Below, piece by piece: positions 48,382 to 57,859 of a DNA stretch of 64,000 nt. Position numbers and translations under genes: made by a program. Position 1 is the first letter of the stretch. Each line of letters opens with the position of its first letter. The notes under the pieces are model-generated. The model did no database searches. It was not told the DNA's origin and saw only the letters and a program-made list of their open reading frames with translations. This DNA comes from Candidatus Zixiibacteriota bacterium (GTDB taxonomy: Bacteria > Electryoneota > B3-LCP), in the NCBI GenBank assembly GCA_003599535.1, contig QZKQ01000071.1, forward strand, positions 1 to 64,000. Reading direction: 5' to 3'.

Positions 48382-49839
48382 GTGAGGCTGACCGTGTCCC
48401 TCGTACTCCGATGGCAACCCCGGGAAATCACCCTTTCCCGCCGCACCGAGACCGACCTCGCCGAGACGCTCCTGGAACGGGCTCCGCTGGATGCTCCCAT
48501 TTCCCCCCGCAAACTGGTCCGTGAAGGGGAACGCCGCGAGCTGGCGGAAGCGCTCTCCGGCCTGCGCGCCCAGGCGCCCGAAGAGGACGCCGCCGTGGAA
48601 TTGGCCGTGCCCCGGGACTGGGGCGTGAAGCTCATCATCTCCCATCCCGGCCTGGAAGGGTCCGACCTGGACCGGCACCTGGAGTGGGAGCTGTCCAAGG
48701 CGCTGCTGGACCCGGTGGACCGCTACCGCTACGCCCACCGGACCGACAAGGGCATCATCATCCATTTGGTGGCGTTGCGCAATGCCGTGATCGAGGCCGC
48801 CGCGCAGGCCGCCCGGGAGGCTGGATTCCGCCCGGTGGGCCTGTTCCTGGAAGACTGCCTCTACGAGGAACTCGATCTGCTGCCCCCGTCGCTGCGCCAG
48901 CCCGCGCCCCCGGCCGCCGCGGAGGCGCCTCCGCCCGTTGCCCCCGCACCCCCACCGGAACCGGCTGCGCTCGAACCGGCAGAACCGGAGCCGGAAGCGG
49001 AACCCTTCATGACCGAGCCGCCTCCGGAGGAGGAACCCGCCGAATCCTCCGCCGACTGGGAAGAGGCCACGGCGAGCGTCGAGGAATTGCTGCCGCCGGA
49101 ACACCGGGGATCGTCCCGAACCTTCGCCCTGGTGGCCGTCGCGGCCGTGATCCTGCTGGGCCTCTTCGTGGTTCTGCGGCTGACCGGCCGACAGACTACT
49201 CCGCCCCCCGCCGTTTCCCCGCCAGAGGCGTCGCTGAGCCCGGCTGAAACCCCGGCGGTTCCGGAAGAGTCCCTCCCGGCCGACAGCCTGAACCCGGCGG
49301 GTGACGAAACCGCCCCGGCGCCGTCCACGGAATTGGCCTCCACCGAACCGCTCCGCGCCGCGCGGCCGGACGCTTCCAGCCCGGCGGCCCTGCCCCAGCG
49401 GCTGGCGGTGGCCCACGAATGCCTGAATTCCGCCGGCCCGGCCACCTTCGACCTGCTCTCCTTCACCGTGGACCGCTTCCTCTTCCAGGTGTCGGCTCCC
49501 GACAGCGCTACGCTGTACGGCCTCCTGGCCCAAATCGAGGCGCAGCCCGGAGTGCGCGAAGCGCGGCTGAAGCGTTCGAACTTCGCCGGAACCCGTGCCG
49601 GCGGCACCATTACCGGGAAGTTGTCGGCGGTGTCCGCCGCCTCCGCGCCGCCTGACAGCGAGGCAGTGGCCCTGCTGGCAGAAAAGCACGATCTGCAGCG
49701 CCGCGCCATGGTGTTCACCGGGGCGCCGCAGGCCACCCTGGATTTCCTCCAGGACATGGCCGAGCGGGACTACGCCATCTACCGGGTGATCATGACCCCC
49801 TGGGAAGGCGGCAAGTACCGCACCATGCTGGACTTTTAA
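48382..49839 (+). CDS. PilM/GspL-like pilus or secretion assembly protein
   Basis: N-terminal PilM-like fragment (HPGLEGSDLDRHLEWELSKALLDPVDRYRY..AAREAGFRPVGLFLED), Pro/Glu-rich linker, one TM (TFALVAVAAVILLGLFVVLRL), C-terminal PilN/O-like region. Confidence 0.5.
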   Translation: MRLTVSLVLRWQPREITLSRRTETDLAETLLERAPLDAPISPRKLVREGERRELAEALSGLRAQAPEEDAAVELAVPRDWGVKLIISHPGLEGSDLDRHLEWELSKALLDPVDRYRYAHRTDKGIIIHLVALRNAVIEAAAQAAREAGFRPVGLFLEDCLYEELDLLPPSLRQPAPPAAAEAPPPVAPAPPPEPAALEPAEPEPEAEPFMTEPPPEEEPAESSADWEEATASVEELLPPEHRGSSRTFALVAVAAVILLGLFVVLRLTGRQTTPPPAVSPPEASLSPAETPAVPEESLPADSLNPAGDETAPAPSTELASTEPLRAARPDASSPAALPQRLAVAHECLNSAGPATFDLLSFTVDRFLFQVSAPDSATLYGLLAQIEAQPGVREARLKRSNFAGTRAGGTITGKLSAVSAASAPPDSEAVALLAEKHDLQRRAMVFTGAPQATLDFLQDMAERDYAIYRVIMTPWEGGKYRTMLDF

Positions 49840-49937
49840 GGCTTACCCCGCACCGCGGGTCGGGCCTCGGGGACCGCGCCACGGTTCCCCTTTTTTGCTT
49901 GTATGGATTCGTCATTTCCGCGTCAGCCCATTCTAAA

Positions 49938-50498
49938 ATGCGCATCATTTCCGGAACTTGGCGCGGACACGGCCTGAGGGTGCCGCCGGGTGCACGCGCC
50001 ACCACCGACCGGGTCCGCGAAGCCATCTTTTCGATCCTCGAGGAAGCGGAGGGCCGGTCGGTGCTGGACCTCTACGCCGGGTCGGGATCGCTGGGCCTGG
50101 AGGCCCTCTCCCGCGGCGCCCGGAGCGCCTGCTTCGTGGACCTTTCCCGCCACGCCCTGGCCGCCATCCGCGATAACCTGCGGGGCAAGGAGGCCGGTGC
50201 GGTGGGCCTGGTGAAGGCCGACGCCCTGGATTTCCTGCGCCGGGAGAAGCGCTCCTACGACTGGATCTTCTGCGACCCGCCCTACAACCGGGTGGACTAC
50301 CCCGCCCTGCTGGAAGCCCTGAAACGCTCGGAAACGCTGGGCCCGCTGTCGCTGCTGATCCTGGAATCGGATCGCTATCACCCCTTCGAGATCCCCTCCG
50401 GCCTGGTCCTGGAGAGCCGCCGCCAATTCGGAGATACCATCATTCATTTCCTGCACCGGGCGGAAACTGCGCCGCCGGAGGAGCCCCAGGTTGCGTAG
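49938..50498 (+). CDS. rsmD: 16S rRNA (guanine966-N2)-methyltransferase
   Basis: MRIISGTWRGHGLRVPPGARATTDRVREAIFSIL; VLDLYAGSGSLGLEALSRGA; FCDPPYN. Confidence 0.94.
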   Translation: MRIISGTWRGHGLRVPPGARATTDRVREAIFSILEEAEGRSVLDLYAGSGSLGLEALSRGARSACFVDLSRHALAAIRDNLRGKEAGAVGLVKADALDFLRREKRSYDWIFCDPPYNRVDYPALLEALKRSETLGPLSLLILESDRYHPFEIPSGLVLESRRQFGDTIIHFLHRAETAPPEEPQVA

Positions 50499-51354
50499 CC
50501 CCGCCCACGTCCGCGGCCCCCGGCCCTTGAAGGAGCTGGGGCAGCACTTCCTGGTGGACGAGGAAGTCGCCGCCCGCATCGTCGCCGCCCTGGAACTGCG
50601 CTGGGAGGAGCGGGCCATGGAGATCGGCCCCGGCCGCGGGGTGCTGCTGCGCTTCCTGCTGAAGGCCGGCAGCCGCATCACCGCGGTGGAGGTGGACCCG
50701 CGCATGTTGCGCACCCTGGAGCGGGTCTTCGGCGGCCACCCCGGGCTGAACCTGGTGCACCAGGATTTCATGCAGTTCGACCTGGCCGGCTGGCTGGAGA
50801 GCGACCCCGCTCCCGCGCGCATCGTGGGCAATCTGCCCTACTACCTCTCGAGCCCCATCATCTTCCGGCTGTTTGAAGCGGCCGGAGAGCTGGCCCGGAA
50901 CGACCGCTTTCCCCTGACTACGGCGGTGCTGATGCTGCAGAAGGAGGTGGCCCAGCGGCTGGCGGCCTCGCCCGGCGGGCGCGACTACGGCGCCATGACC
51001 GTATTCCGGGCCCTGGTGGCCGAGGCGGAACTGCTCTTCACCGTGCCGCCGGACGCCTTCCTGCCGCCCCCCAAGGTGACCTCTGCGGTGGCGCGGCTGC
51101 GTTTCCATTCCCGCCGCCGCTACGACATTCCCGACCCGGCCCTGTTCGGCCAGCTGGTGCACCACGTGTTCGCCCAGCGCCGCAAGATGCTGAAGAACAC
51201 CCTGGGGACCTTCCCCTGGGCGCGCCCCGGCTGGGAACGGACCCCGGACTTTGACTTCACCCGCCGCCCCGAAGAGCTGGGAGTGGAAGAGTTTATCAAG
51301 CTGTATCAGTTGGTGGTGGAGAAGAACGCTTCGCCGACTCCCTCCCAGGAATGA
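50491..51354 (+). CDS. rsmA: 16S rRNA dimethyladenosine transferase
   Basis: LKELGQHFLVDEEVAARIV; MEIGPGRGVLLRFLL; VGNLPYYLSSPIIF; VFAQRRKMLKNTL. Confidence 0.95.
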   Translation: MRSPAHVRGPRPLKELGQHFLVDEEVAARIVAALELRWEERAMEIGPGRGVLLRFLLKAGSRITAVEVDPRMLRTLERVFGGHPGLNLVHQDFMQFDLAGWLESDPAPARIVGNLPYYLSSPIIFRLFEAAGELARNDRFPLTTAVLMLQKEVAQRLAASPGGRDYGAMTVFRALVAEAELLFTVPPDAFLPPPKVTSAVARLRFHSRRRYDIPDPALFGQLVHHVFAQRRKMLKNTLGTFPWARPGWERTPDFDFTRRPEELGVEEFIKLYQLVVEKNASPTPSQE

Positions 51355-51425
51355 ATTCCTGGGCTGCTATCATGCTACCCGCTGATGATTATAAAGTAAT
51401 TGATACCCCCTAACATGCCCAGGCT

Positions 51426-51646
51426 GTGGTGGCATGCTTCTGGTTCCCGGATGGTGGGGAGAAGGGTTGTTTTCCTCGCTTCTGAATGACCTGACCACGA
51501 CCTCCGGCCAACGCCTCTGCCATCCGGGAAACGAAGCATGGGGGGCCAGGGTCCAGGGGGTACATGCTTCGTCTCCCGACCGGTTCAGGGGGGAGATCAC
51601 GCGAGATAATCCGGTGTCCGGTCAGGAGCCAGAAGCATGCCACCAC
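51426..51646. repeat. Transposase-less REPIN-like composite: two hairpin units in inverted orientation
   Basis: Ends GTGGTGGCATGCTTCTGGTTCCC (51426-51448) and AGGAGCCAGAAGCATGCCACCAC (51624-51646); internal hairpins 51433-51454/51520-51540 and 51563-51583/51617-51638. Confidence 0.85.
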
Positions 51647-51796
51647 CCGGACACCAAATCAGCGCATTAATTTCTCAATGACCATAAGTGGGTGCTCGGG
51701 TAGGGTGGAGGCAGGGACAACAGGCAAACCCATGCAAATTGCCCGAAATAAGTTTCCAACTTTTCAACTTTCCAACCTTCCGACTTTTATTCTGCT

Positions 51797-53155
51797 TTGA
51801 CCGACGAAACCCTAAATACCCTCCGCCAGCACATCGAGAACCTGGTGGAGTCCGGCGAGGTCGAAGAGCTGCAGCAGGTGCTGGCCGGGCTGCATCCCTC
51901 TGACATCGCCGATCTCTTCCCCCGGCTGGGGCGGCTGGAGCAGAACTTCATCTGGGATCTCCTGCCCGAGGAGGTCACCCCCGACGTCCTGGTCGAGCTG
52001 GACGAAGCCTTCCAGGAGAAGGTGCTGGACACCCTGACCGAGGGCGAGATCGGGCGGCTGATTGACGACATGGAGTCGGACGACGCCGCCGACGTGGTGG
52101 GCGCCCTGGACGAGGAGAAGGCCCAGAAGGTCCTGAACACCCTGGACCTGGAAGCGCGCCGCGAGATGCGCGCCCTCCTGGCGTACGAAGAGGACACCGC
52201 CGGCGGCATCATGGCCCTGGAGGTGGCCGCCGTCCGCGAGACCGACAACGTGGATCAGGCCATCCACCGGCTGCGGGAATTCCACGAGACGGAGGGGGTG
52301 GAAGATATCTACACCGTGTACGTGGTGGACAACGACGGGGTGTTGAAGGGGGCCGTATCCCTGCGCCAGCTCATCCTGGCCAAGCCGGAGGTCCCGGTAC
52401 GCGACCTGATGGAGCCCAACGTCATCTCCGTGGATACCTCCACCGACCAGGAGGAGGTCGCCACCCTGGTGCGCAAGTATGACCTGCTCTCCATCCCGGT
52501 GGTGGACGACCACCACCGACTCATGGGCCGTATCACCGTGGACGACGTGGTGGACGTAATGGCCGAGGAGGCCGAAGAGGACCTGTCCATCATCGCCGGC
52601 ACCGGCGAGGAGAACCCGGGGGAAACCTCGGCCCTAAGGACCTCCCGCGAACGCCTTCCCTGGCTCCTGACCGGACTGCTGGGCGGCCTGGTATCGGCGG
52701 TGGTGTTGCAGCATTTCCAGGAATCCCTGCTGCAGGTCATCGCCCTGGCCTTCTTTGTGCCGGTCATCACCGCCATGGGCGGCAACACCGGGATCCAGTC
52801 CTCCTCCATTGTGGTGCGCGGGCTGGCCACGGGGGAAATCGGTCTGGGCGACCTCCTGCCCCGCATCTGGAAAGAGTTGCGCGTGGCCCTGCTGAACGGC
52901 CTGGCCCTGGGCCTGGTGCTGGCTACCATCGTGGCCCTCTGGCTGCAGCAGCCCCACCTGGGCATCCTGATCGGCCTAATCCTGTTGCTGAACATCCTGA
53001 TCGCCACGGTGCTGGGCGCCACCGTGCCCATCATCCTGAAGCGGCTGGATTTCGACCCGGCGCTGTCCATGGGCCCCTTTGTGACCACCGCCAACGACAT
53101 CATCGGGCTGCTGATCTACCTGGGATTGACGGCCACGTTTTTATCGCTGCAGTAG
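51797..53155 (+). CDS. mgtE: Magnesium transporter MgtE
   Basis: LLAYEEDTAGGIM; two CBS domains; PVITAMGGNTGIQSSSIVVRGLATGEI; TTG start. Confidence 0.94.
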   Translation: MTDETLNTLRQHIENLVESGEVEELQQVLAGLHPSDIADLFPRLGRLEQNFIWDLLPEEVTPDVLVELDEAFQEKVLDTLTEGEIGRLIDDMESDDAADVVGALDEEKAQKVLNTLDLEARREMRALLAYEEDTAGGIMALEVAAVRETDNVDQAIHRLREFHETEGVEDIYTVYVVDNDGVLKGAVSLRQLILAKPEVPVRDLMEPNVISVDTSTDQEEVATLVRKYDLLSIPVVDDHHRLMGRITVDDVVDVMAEEAEEDLSIIAGTGEENPGETSALRTSRERLPWLLTGLLGGLVSAVVLQHFQESLLQVIALAFFVPVITAMGGNTGIQSSSIVVRGLATGEIGLGDLLPRIWKELRVALLNGLALGLVLATIVALWLQQPHLGILIGLILLLNILIATVLGATVPIILKRLDFDPALSMGPFVTTANDIIGLLIYLGLTATFLSLQ

Positions 53156-53196
53156 GAATCAATATGTTTCAATAAGAAATTCGCGGGCCCAAGGGG

Positions 53197-53993
53197 GTGG
53201 TGGCATGCTTCTGGTTCCCTTATGGCTTTCTGGCAGTTCACTGAGTTCCAAATGCCAGAACGGTCCAATGGCGTACTGATTTCCTTTGAATCCATAGCAG
53301 CCATAAGGGAAACGAAGCATGCATGAAGAGGCCAGATACAAGCGCATCAAACATTATCATGAACCCGGACAAGCGCATGAGTTGAGTTTTTCCTGTTTTC
53401 AGAAACAAAGCCTCTTATCTAATGATCAATTCTGTCAATGGTTTATTGAAAATCTTACTTCAGTGCGGGCGAGACACCAATTTGATCTGTGGGCGTATGT
53501 TGTCATGCCCAATCACGTCCACCTGTTGATTCGACCTTCCGGAGAAGTATTGAGTATTGGTCGCATCCTGTGGGACTTGAAGTTACCGGTAAGTATCCGT
53601 GTAGTGAATTACTGCAAAGCCCATGCTCCTGGAATATTGCAACGAATGCTGGATATTAATAAGACAGGAACGATTACTTACCGTTTCTGGCAACGTGGTG
53701 GCGGATATGATCGCAACATGATTCATTCTGAGATCATCCGCGCTTCCATCGAGTATTTGCATCTCAACCCTGTGCGCAAGCATCTGGTGGAAAGACCGGA
53801 AGATTGGCCCTGGTCCAGCGCCGGATTTTACACCGGCAAGGATACTTATCCGATTCGGATGGATGTTGAGACCCTGCCGTACAATATGCCGATTCGATAA
53901 GGTTGTGGAACATGCTTCGTCTCCCGACCGATTCAGGTTTATTCTCCATGAGATGGTATGGTGCCCGGTCGGGAGCCAGAAGCATGCCACCAC
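53197..53993 (+). mobile_element. RAYT-type element: hairpin - Y1 transposase - hairpin
   Basis: Same 23-nt ends as 51426-51646, with a REP-associated tyrosine transposase ORF between the two hairpins. Confidence 0.85.
53319..53900 (+). CDS. REP-associated tyrosine transposase (Y1_Tnp, RAYT)
   Basis: FDLWAYVVMPNHVHLLIRPSGEV (HUH motif); YLHLNPVRKHLVERPEDWPWSSAGFY signature. Confidence 0.95.
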   Translation: MHEEARYKRIKHYHEPGQAHELSFSCFQKQSLLSNDQFCQWFIENLTSVRARHQFDLWAYVVMPNHVHLLIRPSGEVLSIGRILWDLKLPVSIRVVNYCKAHAPGILQRMLDINKTGTITYRFWQRGGGYDRNMIHSEIIRASIEYLHLNPVRKHLVERPEDWPWSSAGFYTGKDTYPIRMDVETLPYNMPIR

Positions 53994-54098
53994 ATTTCGC
54001 AACACTGGGCTGAAATTGTGGGAGCCACTACGCGAGGCACATACATTTATTGAACTTGTTTCTTACCGAGCATCACTCATTTCCAATCACTTTGCCTC

Positions 54099-54860
54099 AT
54101 GCCCTTATTCAAAACCGAAGCGGTCATCCTGCAGAGCCGCAAATTCAGCGAAACTTCCAAGATCCTGGTCGCCTTCACCCGGGAAAAGGGGAGGATGTCG
54201 GTCCTGGTCAAGGGGGGGCGCAAGGGGACCAAGGGATTTGCCGGCGGGCTGGAGACGCTGAACCGGGTGGAGATGCAGATCTACCACAAGGGGGGACGGG
54301 AGCTGCAGAACTTCAAGTCCTCCGACCTGGTGGATGGCTACGCCGAGCTGCGCAAGGACTTGAAGCGCACGTACACCGCCCTGTCCCTGGCGGAAGTGGC
54401 CGTGCGCGGCACGGAGACGGAAGATCCCCACGCCGACCTCTACCGGGCGCTGGTGGAGACCCTGGAGGTGCTGGATCGCACCGGGGAAAACCCCTGGTCG
54501 GTGCGCTGGAACGGGCTGCTGCGCTTCTGCCGGGAGCTGGGCTTCGGCATGGCCCTGCAGGAGTGCCGCCAGTGCGGATCGAAAACCGGCCCGGTGAAGG
54601 GCTTCGACCTGGAGCGCGGGGGGTTCCTGTGCGGCGACTGCAAGCTGGAAAAACCGCACCAGATGCCCATGCCGGGGGAGTCCTGGGGGGTGCTGCGCTT
54701 TCTCGACACCTGCCGTCCCGAAGCCGCCGCCCGCATGGCCGTCCACGCCGACGCGGGCCGGCGCATCGAAGCCCTGTTCAACGCCTACTTCCGCTACCAT
54801 CTGCCCGGCCTGCGGGGGTTCGACAGTTGGAAAATGTTGCCGCAACTGTACTGGGAATAG
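54099..54860 (+). CDS. recO: DNA repair protein RecO
   Basis: FKTEAVILQSRKFSETSKILVAFTREKGRMSVLVKGGRK; GMALQECRQCGS..CGDCK. Confidence 0.93.
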   Translation: MPLFKTEAVILQSRKFSETSKILVAFTREKGRMSVLVKGGRKGTKGFAGGLETLNRVEMQIYHKGGRELQNFKSSDLVDGYAELRKDLKRTYTALSLAEVAVRGTETEDPHADLYRALVETLEVLDRTGENPWSVRWNGLLRFCRELGFGMALQECRQCGSKTGPVKGFDLERGGFLCGDCKLEKPHQMPMPGESWGVLRFLDTCRPEAAARMAVHADAGRRIEALFNAYFRYHLPGLRGFDSWKMLPQLYWE

Positions 54861-54875
54861 CCTGGGATTGACGCC

Positions 54876-55811
54876 ATGGATGAAACCGTATACTGGGCCC
54901 ACCTGGCCGCCGTGGAAGGGGTGGGCGGCGCCCTGATTGACGAACTGATCAAGCGCTTCGGCAGCCTGAAGCGGGCCATGGAGGCGCCGCTGGACCAGGT
55001 CAAGGAGATCCCCAACCTGGACGCGCGCACCGCCGAAGCGGTCTGCCGGGCCGCGCACACCCTGCCCGCCACCCGGGCCAAAATGGCCGCCCTGGCCAAG
55101 CTGGGCCTGCGGGTGGTGATCCGCCTGGACAACGCCTATCCCCCCCGCCTGCGGCAGGCCTTCAATCCCCCCCCGGTGATCTACCTGGCCGGCGAATTCC
55201 AGCCCGGAGACCGGCGCACCGTGGCCATCATCGGCAGCCGGCAGTGCAGCGACATATCCGCCCGGCGGGCCCGGGAATACGCCGCCGAACTGGCCCGCGC
55301 CGGCCTGACCGTGGTTTCCGGCTACGCCCCCGGGGTTGACGAAGCGGCGCACCGCGGCACCCTGGAAGCGGGCGGGCGCACCATCGTCGTGCCCGGCTGC
55401 GGCGCTGAACGGTTCGACTTCACTCCCCTGGCTGACCAGGGCGTCGCCTCCTTCGCCGACCTGGCCGGACGGGGAGTGTGGCTCTCCGAGCAGCCGCCCG
55501 AGGCCGGCTGGTCGGGGCAGGGATCGCTGGCCCGCAACCGCCTGGTGGCGGCTCTGGCCGGAGTTCTGCTGGTGATCGAAGCCCAGACGCATTCGAGCAC
55601 TCTGAACACGGTGGAACGGGGAATAGCCCTGGGCCGGCCGGTTTTCGTCCAGGATTTCGCCACCCTGACCCAGCGGGTCATGGGCAACGAAGCCCTGAAG
55701 CGGGAAGGCGCCGGCATCATCCGCACCGCGGCCGACCTGGATCAGGTGGTGGCCGCGGCGGGAGATTCGGACAACGGACGGCCGGAGCGGACGGAAGATC
55801 CCCGGCGTTGA
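54876..55811 (+). CDS. dprA: DNA-processing protein DprA (DprA/Smf family)
   Basis: AYPPRLRQAFNPPPVIYLAGEF; VAIIGSRQCSDISARRAREYAAELARAGLTVVSGYAPGVDEAAHRGTLEAGGRTIVV. Confidence 0.9.
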   Translation: MDETVYWAHLAAVEGVGGALIDELIKRFGSLKRAMEAPLDQVKEIPNLDARTAEAVCRAAHTLPATRAKMAALAKLGLRVVIRLDNAYPPRLRQAFNPPPVIYLAGEFQPGDRRTVAIIGSRQCSDISARRAREYAAELARAGLTVVSGYAPGVDEAAHRGTLEAGGRTIVVPGCGAERFDFTPLADQGVASFADLAGRGVWLSEQPPEAGWSGQGSLARNRLVAALAGVLLVIEAQTHSSTLNTVERGIALGRPVFVQDFATLTQRVMGNEALKREGAGIIRTAADLDQVVAAAGDSDNGRPERTEDPRR

Positions 55812-55845
55812 TACGGGCAACTCGGTTTAACGGGAGAGACACGCA

Positions 55846-56511
55846 GTGAAGGTACGTACGTGGGGAATCGCGGCGCTGGCGGGCATGATGCTGGCCGCCG
55901 CCTGGGCAGATCCCGCCGCCGCACAGCCGCGCACCCGGCGGCCCGCATGGAAGCCCCGCCTGATGGTCACGGCGGGAGGGTCGGTGTGGTCACCGGGCAG
56001 CGAGGACAAGGAGCGCTTTCTGGCCAGCTTCGGCGGAAGTTTGACGGCCATCTACTGGGCGCGGTGGAACACCCAGTTGGCCCTCTCGCTGGGCTATTCG
56101 CCCCTGAACACAGACCAATTCTACTGGAAGCCGGAAGCCCTGCAGGACACCACCGTGGACGTCTGGGAGGTGGAGGGCAGCCTGTGGACGGTCTCGGCGG
56201 AGATCCGGCAGATGTTCCCCACCGACCAGGTCAACTACCTCTACCTGGGCGCAGGCGTGGACTTCTATTACTTCGGGGATGTGGAAGGGCGCTGGGAGGC
56301 GTACGGCACGGCCCAGCCCCTGCAGGGAAACATTGTCGCGCAGCGCGACCCTTCCCAGGCCTTCGGGCTGCACGCTTCGCCGGGGCTGTTCTTCCTGTTC
56401 CATCCCCGCGTCCCGGTGGACATCGCCCTGCGCCTGCACCTGCTCTACGACGGGGAGGAGACGGCCTTCTGGCTGCAACCAACCTTCAACCTGGGATACC
56501 GGATATTTTAG
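55846..56511 (+). CDS. Secreted outer-membrane beta-barrel-like protein
   Basis: Signal peptide, alternating aromatic/hydrophobic strands, terminal aromatic YRIF. Confidence 0.6.
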   Translation: MKVRTWGIAALAGMMLAAAWADPAAAQPRTRRPAWKPRLMVTAGGSVWSPGSEDKERFLASFGGSLTAIYWARWNTQLALSLGYSPLNTDQFYWKPEALQDTTVDVWEVEGSLWTVSAEIRQMFPTDQVNYLYLGAGVDFYYFGDVEGRWEAYGTAQPLQGNIVAQRDPSQAFGLHASPGLFFLFHPRVPVDIALRLHLLYDGEETAFWLQPTFNLGYRIF

Positions 56512-56587
56512 TAATGTAAAGTGTGAGATTTACAACACAAAAAGGGCGGCCGCATGGCCGCCCTTTGGCGTTTCTGTCCCGCCGCCG

Positions 56588-57724
56588 TCAATTCCCGCCG
56601 GCGCTCAGGGTGAAAGTGTAAGAGTACCGTTCGCCGGTAACGATCTCCACGGACTGGACGTCGGCCAGATCGAATTGTAATTGCAGGGGGAGAGTATCCT
56701 GATTCACACGAATCCCCACGGAAAACCCCCACGCCTCGGGGTAATTCGCGGAATGCAGCAGCTCGGGATAGCGCCCTCCCCAGCGCAGGGCCGCCCGGAG
56801 CAGGTTCCCATGCAGATCGCGCCAGCCGACCTGGGCTTCAGTGCCGACATAGGTGTTGACTCCGCCACCGTATGTGGCGGGGTGGCCGTCCCGCCAGAAC
56901 TCATATATCGCCCTCCGGCTCCAGAATAGATTTTCCGCCGAACTGGGATCGGTCAACTCTCTCTCGAGATCGGCGTTCAGGTAGAGGTGCGTCCGCCAGG
57001 GGGAATCTTCCGGAATCTGCAACGCCGGGATCAGGGCGAACGCGTCCAGGGACGCCCCCATCCGCAGGGTCAGGGGCAGCGGTTCGATGATATCCAGTTG
57101 GCTGTACCCCAGGGCCGGCCCGAAGTTGGTCACGGTCAGCCCCAGGCGCAGGCCGGGCAGAAACGGCGCCCGGTAGAGCAGCCCGGCGTCCAGGGCCAGG
57201 GAAGTGGAGCTCTCCGCGATGGTAGTGGAGCGCCGGGCGGCGATGAACTTGCCCGCCACTCCAACTCCCAGCCCGGATGCAATTTGAGTGCCCGTGCCCA
57301 GCGTCACCACCGCATCGTAGCCGCGTTCCGCGGCGTACGGCGATTCTCAGTCATAGGGCCAATAAATTTCATCATGTGTGCGGAGCCACCCGCTGAGGCT
57401 TGCCGTACCCCAACCTGAAAAAGTGCGCAGGACGGTGAAGTTGGGGATGGTATAGCCTCCCTCGGAAGCGAGAATGGCGAGGTCGGACACCGCCGCGTAC
57501 GGCGCGTAGTGAATGAATCCCAGCCCCCCCGGATTCCACCACATGGCGGAGGCATCGTCCACGGCGGCGGTGAAGGCCTCCCCCAAGCCGGTCGAACGGG
57601 CGTCCGGCGGCAGCCGCAGGAAGAACGCTCCCGGCGACTTGCTGCGCCCCTCACCCGCAGCGGTGCCGATAAAAACGGCCAGCAGCGCCGTAAACATTAT
57701 CGTGAATCTTACCCTGGAACCCAT
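56588..57724 (-). pseudogene. PorV/PorQ-like (UPF0164-type) outer-membrane protein interrupted by an in-frame TGA
   Basis: ORFs 57347..57724 and 56588..57310 are in the same frame, separated only by TGA at 57347-57349; paralogous to the adjacent intact CDS 57860..59011. Confidence 0.75.
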
Positions 57725-57859
57725 GGTGTTCTCTCCGGCAGACAGTGTGGTATGGCTTCTATTGTGAATACCTTCCCGAATTGCCGCAGGATCCCAGGAA
57801 AAAAGAAAAGGGCGGCCGCATGGCCGCCCTGGGGCGTTTCGGAATCCGGCAGGGAAAGC

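Noticed and set aside
54105-55820. 571-aa minus-strand ORF
   Set aside because: Antisense to recO and dprA; His/Gln/Gly-rich shadow frame without family motifs.
57320-57349. Sec recoding of the TGA in the PorV-like gene
   Set aside because: The downstream 6-bp GC hairpin is easily found by chance at this GC content, there is no Cys/Sec logic in the family, and the neighbour has a sense residue; nonsense mutation or sequence error is preferred.
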